Assembly (NCBI GenBank): GCA_016187025.1
Contig: JACPKM010000004.1
Coordinates: forward strand, 124,001-188,000
Source of the DNA: Candidatus Daviesbacteria bacterium
Lineage (GTDB): Bacteria > Patescibacteria > Microgenomatia > Daviesbacterales > UBA10151
Length of the DNA: 64,000 bases
Reading direction: 5' to 3'
Position 1 is the first letter of the stretch; every line of letters begins with the position of its first letter. Below are positions 56,934 through 64,000 of this stretch, piece after piece. The translations under genes were made by a program, and so were the position numbers. Below the pieces are notes generated by a model. That model saw only the letters and a program-made list of their open reading frames with translations. It ran no database searches and was not told the origin of the DNA.

Positions 56934-58234
56934 GAAAAACAGTTCTTATTACAGATGGTGGAGGAAGAGGTGCTGCCTTAGTTGATAAATACGGCCAAAG
57001 CAAATATGTAAAAAAAATTATTGTCGTTCCTGGAAATGACTTAATGCAAATAAATACTAAAACCCAAGTTAAAATCTTTCCTGATTTGAAAACCACCAGC
57101 ATTTCAGAAATTTTACAAATCTGCAAAAAAGAAAAAGTAGATTTAGCAGATGTCGCTCAAGATAATGCCGTAGAAGTTGGGCTGACAAATGAATTAGAAA
57201 AAATTAATATTACTGTGGTTGGTCCTACTAGAGAAGCTGGACAAATTGAATGGGATAAAGCTTGGGCAAGAGAATTTATGGAAAGAAATAATCTGCCATC
57301 TCCAGCTTTTAAAATATGCACATCTGAAAGAGAAGGAATGGATTTTTTAAAAAAACAAAAAGATTCCTCATGGTTTATAAAAGCCTCAGGTCTCGCAGAA
57401 GGTAAAGGTGCACTTCCTGCTAGAAATAATGCAGAGGGTATAGAGAAAATAAAACAGTTGAAAAGTTTTGGCAAAGCAGCGCAAACTTACTTAATTGAGG
57501 AATGGTTGGTAGGTGAAGAGTTTTCAGCATTTGCTTTGTGTGATGGGAAAGACTTTATTTTTGTTGGTTGTGCACAGGATCATAAAAGAGTAAATAATTT
57601 TGACCAAGGAGAAAATACAGGCGGTATGGGATGTGTTTCAAATCCCTTATTAATAACAGACTCTATAAAAAAACAAATTAACACAATTTTTAGAAAAACT
57701 ATTAATGGACTGATTAAAGAAAAACGAGATTATAAAGGTGTTTTATACTTGGGGGGAATGGTAGTTTTAGGGAAAGTTTATATTATTGAGTTTAACGCTA
57801 GATGGGGAGATCCAGAAGCACAAGTAATTTTACCAGGTATCAAAAATGATTTATATAAAGTAAGTTTGGCAATTTCCAATGGAAAATTAAATAATCTAAA
57901 AATTAAAACAGATCATTTAGTACGGGTTATTGTAACCGCAGCATCAAAGGGTTACCCTGTTGATTACTCAAAAGCCAAAGGTAAAAAGATTTTTGGTATT
58001 AGTGAGGCTGTTGGTATTAAAGGAGTGAGCTTATATGGGGCTGGAATTAAAAGAGTGGGAAAAGATTATTTAGTAAACGGTGGAAGAGTTTTATATACTG
58101 TAGGCTCTGGAAAAAACGTTATTGAAGCAAGGATGAAAGCATATCAGGTAATGAGTTTGATAAGCATTGAAGAAAATAATTTACACTACAGAACAGACAT
58201 TGGTTGGAGAGATGTTGAGCGAATGAGAAATTAA
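56918..58234 (+). CDS. purD: Phosphoribosylamine-glycine ligase (GAR synthetase)
   Basis: A 438-residue ATP-grasp enzyme that joins phosphoribosylamine and glycine. Motifs are VLITDGGGRGAALVDKY, GPTREAGQIEWDKAWAREFM, WFIKASGLAEGKGALPA (ATP loop), EEWLVGEEFSAFALCDG, NTGGMGCVSN and EFNARWGDPEAQVILP. It makes the GAR that the PurN domain formylates. Overlaps the end of purF-purN by 16 bases; M4 is another start. Confidence 0.94.
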   Translation: MPGMLGKTVLITDGGGRGAALVDKYGQSKYVKKIIVVPGNDLMQINTKTQVKIFPDLKTTSISEILQICKKEKVDLADVAQDNAVEVGLTNELEKINITVVGPTREAGQIEWDKAWAREFMERNNLPSPAFKICTSEREGMDFLKKQKDSSWFIKASGLAEGKGALPARNNAEGIEKIKQLKSFGKAAQTYLIEEWLVGEEFSAFALCDGKDFIFVGCAQDHKRVNNFDQGENTGGMGCVSNPLLITDSIKKQINTIFRKTINGLIKEKRDYKGVLYLGGMVVLGKVYIIEFNARWGDPEAQVILPGIKNDLYKVSLAISNGKLNNLKIKTDHLVRVIVTAASKGYPVDYSKAKGKKIFGISEAVGIKGVSLYGAGIKRVGKDYLVNGGRVLYTVGSGKNVIEARMKAYQVMSLISIEENNLHYRTDIGWRDVERMRN

Positions 58235-58238
58235 AATT

Positions 58239-59021
58239 ATGTATACCATAGATGGTAAGAAACTAGCATCAATAAGGGAAGAAAAACTTAAAGAGAGGAT
58301 TAAAAGATTAAAGATATGTCCTAAAGTTGTCAGTATTTTGGTGGGAAATGATCCTGCTTCGGTAATGTACACCAACATGAAACAAAAAAAGGCCAAAGAT
58401 GTCGGGATCGATTTTAAGCCCTTAAGACTGCCTGCACAAACCACACCCAAAAGAGTAGTGACAGAAATCGAAAGGTTGAATAAGGATGAAGATATTGATG
58501 GAATTATGATTCAACTTCCCTTACCGGAAAAATATTTTTCTAAAAACCTAACCCCAAAAATTATTCAAAAAATAGATCCCCAAAAAGATATTGACGGTTT
58601 AACGGGAAAGGGGAAATTTATTCAAGCAACTGTGAAGGCTGTTGTAACAATTTTATCTTCAGAAAAAGAGCTTGGTAAAAATAAAAGGACTGTAGTTGTG
58701 GGAGGAGTAAGGGGAATGGTAGGAGTAGGGTTGGTTAATGAATTAAAGCGTTTGGGGGAGGAAGTTGAAGGGATAAGCAAATCTGATCCTCAATTAAAAA
58801 ATAAAACCAAGAAGGCAGATATATTAATTTCTGCAACAGGAGTAAAGAATATCATAACAGCTGAGTTAGTTAAAAAAGGAACTGTAGTGATTGATGTTTC
58901 GTATGACGTTGATTTTAAAGATGTTTCAAAATTTGCTAGTAAGATAACTCCAGTTCCAGGTGGTGTAGGACCGATGACAGTAGTTTGCTTGATGGAGAAT
59001 ATCTGGGAGAAGTATTTATGA
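58239..59021 (+). CDS. folD: Methylenetetrahydrofolate dehydrogenase/cyclohydrolase FolD
   Basis: A 260-residue enzyme that converts methylene-THF toward formyl-THF, the C1 donor for PurN. VSILVGNDPASVMYTNMKQKKAKDVGI, IMIQLPLPEKY, IDPQKDIDGLT and TPVPGGVGPMTVVCLMENI are family signatures; GGVRGMVGVGLVNELKR replaces the usual GRSxxVGxPxxxLL. It is a little shorter than most FolD (about 285). Stop and purL start overlap as ATGA. Confidence 0.93.
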   Translation: MYTIDGKKLASIREEKLKERIKRLKICPKVVSILVGNDPASVMYTNMKQKKAKDVGIDFKPLRLPAQTTPKRVVTEIERLNKDEDIDGIMIQLPLPEKYFSKNLTPKIIQKIDPQKDIDGLTGKGKFIQATVKAVVTILSSEKELGKNKRTVVVGGVRGMVGVGLVNELKRLGEEVEGISKSDPQLKNKTKKADILISATGVKNIITAELVKKGTVVIDVSYDVDFKDVSKFASKITPVPGGVGPMTVVCLMENIWEKYL

Positions 59022-62000
59022 TAGTAAGAGTTGAGGTTACATCAAAAATCATCGATTCCCGAGCCGAAGTTTTGAAAAATAAAATAAAAGGATTGGGTTT
59101 TAGAAATAGGATTAGAGACGTTAAGATTGCCGATGTCTATACACTGGAAAAGACCTTTACTAAAAAGCAATTAGAGAAAATAACACAAGCCGTTACAAAT
59201 CCTGTGTCACAACAGTCTTATACTAAATTTGACAGTAAATCAAATAATATAGAAAAATTTCTACCAGTAGAAAAAGGTTTTACTCTGGCAATAGAGGTAG
59301 GGTTTTTACCAGGCGTGACTGATAATGTGGGGGCAACCACCAAAGAGATAATAGAGGATTTGTTAAAACTTAAGTTTAAACGCACAGAAGGAGTTTATTC
59401 TTCACAGTTAATTTTTATACTAGGTAATCTTTCTAAGATGGATGCTGTAAATATAGCTGAGAGCTTAGTAAACCCCCTAATCCAAAGAATTCATGTTAAA
59501 AGCTTTGATGAATTTATGACAAGCCATGGGATGGACTTAGTAGTGCCAAAAGTAAAAATAGATAAAAAGCCCGCTGTTTTAGAAGTTGACTTGGATGTAG
59601 ATGATGATGAATTAATCATGATAGGAAAGCAGGGAATAATGGACCCAAATGGAATAAGAAGAGGTCCTCTGGCCCTAGATTTATCTTATATGAGGGCTAT
59701 CCAAAGGTATTTTCAAAAAATAGGAAGAAAACCAACTGATGTTGAAATTGAATCGATTGCTCAAACTTGGTCTGAACATTGTAAACACACAGTCTTTAGT
59801 GACAGGATTGATGATATTAAAGAAGGGTTATTTAAAGCTTATATAAGGAAAGCAACTGAAAAGATCCGTAAACAAAAATCGGCCAAAGGCCGATGGTCCT
59901 CCGGACGAGATTATTGTGTTTCTGTATTTGGTGATAATTCAGGAGGAATAGAATTTGACGAGAATTATTTAGTTACTCATAAGGTTGAAACCCACAATAC
60001 CCCCTCTGCTTTAGATCCTTTTGGCGGATCTATCACAGGAATAGTTGGAGTAAACAGAGATACAATTGGTTTTGGGTTAGGAGCAAAGCCGATAGCCAAT
60101 GTTTACGGTTTTTGCCTGGCTGATCCAAGAGATTCTGAATTGCTGTATAAGGGGCCCCATTACACACAAAAGATGCTTTCCCCCAGAAGAATCATGGAGG
60201 GAGTAATTGCCGGAGTTAACGCTGGCGGAAATCAGTCTGGAATTCCTACACCACACGGGTTTTTATATTTTGATCATCGCTATAAGGGTAAGCCGTTGGT
60301 TTTTGTAGGTACTATTGGTTTAATACCCAAATCAGATAATAGCAGGATACTATACGAGAAGAAAGCTCAAGTTGGTGATTATATTGTTATGATTGGAGGA
60401 AGGGTTGGGATCGATGGGGTTCATGGAGCGACTTTTTCATCTGAAGCCTTGGATAGTGGTTCTCCGGTAACAGCGGTGCAGATTGGCGATCCTATTACAC
60501 AAAAGAAGTTTTCCGATGCAATAGTAAAGGAAGCGCGGGATTTAAACTTATACAACAGTATTACAGATAATGGGGCAGGAGGCTTATCTTGTTCGGTTGC
60601 CGAAATGGCCAAGGAGTCAAATGGCTGCAAGGTTTACTTAGACAAAGTCCCGTTAAAGTATCCCAATCTTTCCCCTTGGCAGACTTGGATTTCAGAATCT
60701 CAAGAAAGAATGACATTATCTGTTCCAAAAAATAAATGGAAGAAATGCTTGAATTTAATGAGAAGAAGAGGGATAGAGGCAACGGTAATTGGAAAGTTTA
60801 ATGATTCAGGAAAGTGTCAAGTATATTATAAGAGTAAAATTGTCATGGATATAGATTTAGAGTTTTTGCATGGTGGTCTACCAAAAAGACCAATGTTAAC
60901 CTCTTTTACCAAACCTGCACATATAGAACCTGAAATTCCTCAACTTAGCAATCTTTCAGAAATACTGGAAGAGATGTTGCAAAGGTTGAATTTAACCAGC
61001 TTTGAGTTTGTATCAACTCAATATGATCACGAAGTGCAGTCAAACTCTGTGATCAAGCCTCTACAGGGTAGAGGAAGAGTTAATGGTGATGCTGTAATTA
61101 TTAAGCCGCTTATTACCTCAAATAAAGGTTTGGTAATTACAAGTGGATTGTATCCTACTTATAGTGATATCGATACTTACTATATGGCAGCAGCATCTAT
61201 TGATACTGCCATCAGAAATGCAGTTGTAGCTGGGGCAAATCCTAACTCTTTGGCAATTTTAGATAATTTTTGCTGGGCCTCAAGTAATGAGTTGGAGATG
61301 TTAGGACAGTTAAAGAAAGCGGCGCAGGCTTGTTATGATTTTGCCACTGCTTATAAAACACCATTTATTTCCGGTAAGGATAGTATGTTTAATGATTTTA
61401 AAGGATTTGATGAACATGGTAATAGAATAAAAGTTTCTATACCACCAACCCTGTTAATTTCAGCCATAGGAACAATTGATGATATCACCAAATCAGTATC
61501 TATTGATCTGAAGTTACCGGGCGATTTAGTTTACATTTTAGGAGATACAAAAGAGGAGTTGGGTGGATCAGAATATTACGCATATTGGGGGGACAAGTTT
61601 AAGAAAAGATATATTGGTAATACAGTACCTATCACTACAGCTGCTAAAAATCTGAAACTCTACCACAAATATTTTATATGTGTCGGGAAAGAACTAATCT
61701 CCTCTGCAATTGGTATAGGAAGGGGTGGATTAGGAGTTGCTTTAGCTAAAAAGTCAATTTCCGGTTTAGTTGGTTTAGATATTAACCTGAAAGAATTAGC
61801 AGATAATAACAAAAGAGATGACTTTGCACTTTTTTCAGAGTCACAAGGAAGAATTATTGTCTCTATTGCCCCGCAAAATAAGGAAAAGTTTGAAAGACTG
61901 ATGAAAGGATGTAGTCATACACTTATTGGTGTTGTAAGAGAGGATAATAAATTTACAGTGAAAGGAAAGAAGGGAAATATGATTATAAACACTGATGCAA

Positions 62001-62044
62001 TGCATTTATTAAAAAATTATAAGAAAACCTTTAAAAATTATTAA
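59018..62044 (+). CDS. purL: Phosphoribosylformylglycinamidine synthase, PurS-PurL fusion
   Basis: A 1008-residue enzyme (FGAR to FGAM). The first 170 residues hold two PurS-like units (IVRVEVTSKIIDSRAEVLKNK with KIADVYTLEKTF; TLAIEVGFLPGVTDNVGATT with GVYSSQLIFIL), which in most small-type systems is a separate subunit. The synthetase follows: AQTWSEHCKHTVF, KVETHNTPSALDPFGG, ITDNGAGGLSCSVAEMA, SGKDSMFNDF. No glutaminase domain; PurQ is next. A hairpin repeat (59878-59894) encodes part of KQKSAKGRWSSGRD before the ATP site. ATG 59018 overlaps folD. Confidence 0.93.
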   Translation: MIVRVEVTSKIIDSRAEVLKNKIKGLGFRNRIRDVKIADVYTLEKTFTKKQLEKITQAVTNPVSQQSYTKFDSKSNNIEKFLPVEKGFTLAIEVGFLPGVTDNVGATTKEIIEDLLKLKFKRTEGVYSSQLIFILGNLSKMDAVNIAESLVNPLIQRIHVKSFDEFMTSHGMDLVVPKVKIDKKPAVLEVDLDVDDDELIMIGKQGIMDPNGIRRGPLALDLSYMRAIQRYFQKIGRKPTDVEIESIAQTWSEHCKHTVFSDRIDDIKEGLFKAYIRKATEKIRKQKSAKGRWSSGRDYCVSVFGDNSGGIEFDENYLVTHKVETHNTPSALDPFGGSITGIVGVNRDTIGFGLGAKPIANVYGFCLADPRDSELLYKGPHYTQKMLSPRRIMEGVIAGVNAGGNQSGIPTPHGFLYFDHRYKGKPLVFVGTIGLIPKSDNSRILYEKKAQVGDYIVMIGGRVGIDGVHGATFSSEALDSGSPVTAVQIGDPITQKKFSDAIVKEARDLNLYNSITDNGAGGLSCSVAEMAKESNGCKVYLDKVPLKYPNLSPWQTWISESQERMTLSVPKNKWKKCLNLMRRRGIEATVIGKFNDSGKCQVYYKSKIVMDIDLEFLHGGLPKRPMLTSFTKPAHIEPEIPQLSNLSEILEEMLQRLNLTSFEFVSTQYDHEVQSNSVIKPLQGRGRVNGDAVIIKPLITSNKGLVITSGLYPTYSDIDTYYMAAASIDTAIRNAVVAGANPNSLAILDNFCWASSNELEMLGQLKKAAQACYDFATAYKTPFISGKDSMFNDFKGFDEHGNRIKVSIPPTLLISAIGTIDDITKSVSIDLKLPGDLVYILGDTKEELGGSEYYAYWGDKFKKRYIGNTVPITTAAKNLKLYHKYFICVGKELISSAIGIGRGGLGVALAKKSISGLVGLDINLKELADNNKRDDFALFSESQGRIIVSIAPQNKEKFERLMKGCSHTLIGVVREDNKFTVKGKKGNMIINTDAMHLLKNYKKTFKNY
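59878..59894. repeat. Hairpin ATCGGCC-AAA-GGCCGAT inside purL
   Basis: A perfect seven-base inverted repeat with a three-base loop, followed at 59896-59906 by GTCC-TCC-GGAC. The encoded residues SAKGRWSSGRD interrupt the conserved region before CVSVFGDNSGGIEFD, so this may be another in-frame repeat insertion. Confidence 0.5.
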
Positions 62045-62050
62045 ATCTTT

Positions 62051-62914
62051 ATGAAAAAACCTAATATATTAGTATTTTCTGGATACGGATTAAACTGTGA
62101 AGAGGAAACAAAATTTGCCTTTGAAAAAGCAGGAGGTGCTGCAGACATTGTCCACATTAACGATTTAATAGAAGGACTTGTAAGTATTGGTAATTATCAA
62201 ATTTTGGCTTTTCCTGGAGGTTTTGCATACGGTGATGACACAGGTTCTGGAAATGCGTATGCCAATAAGCTAAAAAATCACTTGTGGAAAGATATAGTTA
62301 AATTTATTAGTCAAGGAGGGTTAATAATAGGAATTTGTAATGGATTTCAGATATTGGTTAATTTAGGCCTTCTCCCAGCATTAAACAAAAAATACGGTGA
62401 AAGACAGGTAGCCTTACTTCATAACAGCTCAGCAAGATATATAGATAGATGGGTTGATTTAAAAGTAGAAAATAAGTCTCCCTGGCTTGTTGGGATTAAT
62501 AAACTTTCTGCACCGATATCACATGGTGAAGGAAGGCTTTATGTATCAGAGGAAGTATTAAAACAACTGAAAGAAAAAAGTCTAATAGCCCTAAGGTATT
62601 TCAAAGGAGAGGTATGCAATTACCAGAATTTAGAATCTAATCCGAATGGATCAATTGATAATATAGCAGGGCTTAGTGATGAGACTGGTAGAATACTGGG
62701 ATTAATGCCTCATCCTGACCGAGCACTATTTTTTACACAGCTGCCAAATTGGCCATTACTGAAGGAAAAACTGAAAAGAGAACAAAAGCCACTGTTCCCT
62801 GAGGGACAAGGTTTACAAATCTTTAAAAATGGTGTTAACTATTTTGCAAATATTAAAGAAGGCTTAAGCAAAAACGAGATCTTCTCTTCTTTGCCCGTTA
62901 CCAATAGCCATTAA
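62051..62914 (+). CDS. purQ: Phosphoribosylformylglycinamidine synthase glutaminase PurQ
   Basis: A 287-residue class I glutamine amidotransferase that feeds ammonia to PurL. Nucleophile in IIGICNGFQILVNLGLLP, and the His/Glu pair in GLMPHPDRALFF. FPGGFAYGDDTGSGNAYA is conserved. It is longer than the small PurQ (about 225), with added segments near residues 130 and 240. The last 51 bases overlap the convergent purA gene, so the end of the protein (GLSKNEIFSSLPVTNSH) is encoded across the purA tail. Confidence 0.94.
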   Translation: MKKPNILVFSGYGLNCEEETKFAFEKAGGAADIVHINDLIEGLVSIGNYQILAFPGGFAYGDDTGSGNAYANKLKNHLWKDIVKFISQGGLIIGICNGFQILVNLGLLPALNKKYGERQVALLHNSSARYIDRWVDLKVENKSPWLVGINKLSAPISHGEGRLYVSEEVLKQLKEKSLIALRYFKGEVCNYQNLESNPNGSIDNIAGLSDETGRILGLMPHPDRALFFTQLPNWPLLKEKLKREQKPLFPEGQGLQIFKNGVNYFANIKEGLSKNEIFSSLPVTNSH

Positions 62915-64000
62915 TCGGGCATCAGGTATAGTTGCAACAATTCCTAGAACATATTTTCTAGCCTTTTCTGGCAGATCATTTAAGTCTGTTATACCCGCTA
63001 AATCCTCGTTCCATCCTGGGTAGCAATCTTCGTTTCCATAAGCAGCCTGACATCGTTCAAAGTCCCTAAGGTTTGAGGGAATATGGTGTATTTCTTTACC
63101 ATCTAAAATATAACTATTACAAACCATTAAATCTCCCATACAGGATAGGTTATCCAGTCTTGTAATTACTATATCAGTAAAGCCATTTACATATTGTGAT
63201 TGTCCAGCTGCTACTCCATCAAACCATCCAAGCCTTCTGGGTCTTCCAGAAACAACTCCAAACTCATGGGCGCTTTTTCTAAGTCTATCTGCACCTTCAT
63301 CAAATCGTTCAGTTGGCATTGGTCCACCACCTACTCTTGTTTGGTAAGCTTTGAAAACTCCAATTGCCTGAGTTAGCCACCTTGCACCAATTCCTGCACC
63401 TGCGAGCAATCCATTTATTGTAGTATTGGATGAAGTTACCATGGGATATGTTCCATCATCTACACTAAGCAGTGTTCCTTGAGCCCCTTCAATCAAGACC
63501 CGTCCATTTGAACCTGTAATGTGCCGATAAAGGAATTCGGATGTTTCCATCACTAGGGGCGTCAAGACATGTTGCGCCTCTCCTAAAAGATTCTCATAAT
63601 ATCCTGGATCAAATTGGGGAGAATTGGCAAGGTCAGGATGGTAACCCCTCTTATTTTTTAAAACACGGGCAATTTTACCAAGGCATTCTTCAGGATCAGC
63701 TAAATCTTCTGCCCTAATACCTACACGATTAGCTTTATCTGCGTAAGCGGGTCCTATTCCTCTTTTGGTTGTTCCGATAGCTTGTGCTCCTTTGGAGTTT
63801 TCTTCATGACCGTCTTCTAACTGATGATATTCAAAAACTAGGTGGGCTTTGGGGCTTATTCTTAAATTACTGGTAGAAATACCCCTTTCATGGAGTGCAG
63901 CCATCTCCCTAATTAAACCTGCTGCATTTACGACAGTACCTTGTCCTAAAATATTTATAGTTTTGGGGTTAAAGATTCCGGCAGGGATTAAATTGAGGGC
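62864..64000 (-). CDS. purA: Adenylosuccinate synthetase (partial; N-terminus outside)
   Basis: At least 378 residues of PurA, which forms adenylosuccinate from IMP, aspartate and GTP. The frame is open at the right edge (begins ALNLIPAGIFNPKTINILG) and lacks the P-loop, which lies beyond. Seen are GTTKRGIGPAYADKANRVGI, VLIEGAQGTLLSVDDGTYPMVTSSN, GVFKAYQTRVGGGPMPTE and SGRPRRLGWFD. The C-terminus reads AIGNGQRREDLVFA. Convergent with the purQ gene and overlapping it by 51 bases. Confidence 0.95.
   Translation of the reverse strand, partial: ALNLIPAGIFNPKTINILGQGTVVNAAGLIREMAALHERGISTSNLRISPKAHLVFEYHQLEDGHEENSKGAQAIGTTKRGIGPAYADKANRVGIRAEDLADPEECLGKIARVLKNKRGYHPDLANSPQFDPGYYENLLGEAQHVLTPLVMETSEFLYRHITGSNGRVLIEGAQGTLLSVDDGTYPMVTSSNTTINGLLAGAGIGARWLTQAIGVFKAYQTRVGGGPMPTERFDEGADRLRKSAHEFGVVSGRPRRLGWFDGVAAGQSQYVNGFTDIVITRLDNLSCMGDLMVCNSYILDGKEIHHIPSNLRDFERCQAAYGNEDCYPGWNEDLAGITDLNDLPEKARKYVLGIVATIPDARLMAIGNGQRREDLVFA

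Noticed and set aside
1..64000. Recoded UGA (as in Gracilibacteria or Absconditabacteria)
   Set aside because: TGA ends several genes at the expected family length (folD, the DksA-like gene, NYN), and no conserved gene has in-frame TGA.

Overview
The window looks like chromosome from a Candidate Phyla Radiation (Patescibacteria) bacterium, most likely of the Microgenomates (OP11) kind. This rests on low GC, very tight gene packing, the standard genetic code (TGA works as a stop, for example at the ends of folD and the DksA-like gene), extended versions of L31 and S18, many small one-pass membrane proteins that start with a QKG-x-AP type motif, and short palindromic repeats sitting inside housekeeping genes. 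The taxonomic call is an inference.

Layout. 1-2.96 kb: cold-shock-like DEAD-box helicase and RRM protein on the minus strand, a partial gene at the edge, and an unknown gene. 3.0-11.9 kb: membrane and exported proteins of mostly unknown function (a divergent pair of M23/lipoyl-barrel-like proteins, TspO, a DUF6498-like protein, a FecR-like protein, PsbP-like and PepSY-like proteins). 11.9-12.5 kb: remnant of a DUF3800 gene flanked by structured elements. 12.5-17.4 kb: ruvC-ruvA, a HigBA-type toxin-antitoxin pair whose toxin has lost its start, ruvB, and a small island with GIY-YIG and NYN nucleases followed by a solo copy of the DUF3800-flanking element. 17.4-25.4 kb: ychF, a glycosyltransferase, rpsF-ssb-rpsR, an unknown pair, CtpA and HtrA proteases. 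25.4-29.7 kb (minus): rpmE-prfA-prmC, EamA transporter, hisS. 29.9-36.7 kb: mannose-1-P guanylyltransferase, exported proteins, a metallo-beta-lactamase-fold protein, dnaB, a P-loop kinase, tRNA-Leu(CAA). 36.8-52.8 kb: pepN, efp, galU, lgt, a DksA-like gene, a YrdC-like protein, a two-component pair, rluA, a cation/proton antiporter, tgt, a LytR_C protein and a TPR protein. 52.9-64 kb: yebC and a purine cluster purM, purF-purN (one fused gene), purD, folD, purL, purQ, with purA on the opposite strand running off the right edge.

Two patterns run through the window. First, many transcription units have a recognisable promoter (TTGnnn, 16-18 bp, TAnnnT) whose -10 box ends only 5-10 bases before the start codon, so their mRNAs should be leaderless or nearly so; only a few genes (RRM protein, 42779-43108, 49770-50045, hisS) carry a strong Shine-Dalgarno site. 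Second, short palindromes and tandem repeats are inserted in frame in conserved genes (prmC, efp, ychF, tspO, possibly purL). The purine cluster encodes a PurF-PurN fusion next to FolD, which makes the methenyl-THF precursor of the folate donor that PurN needs.
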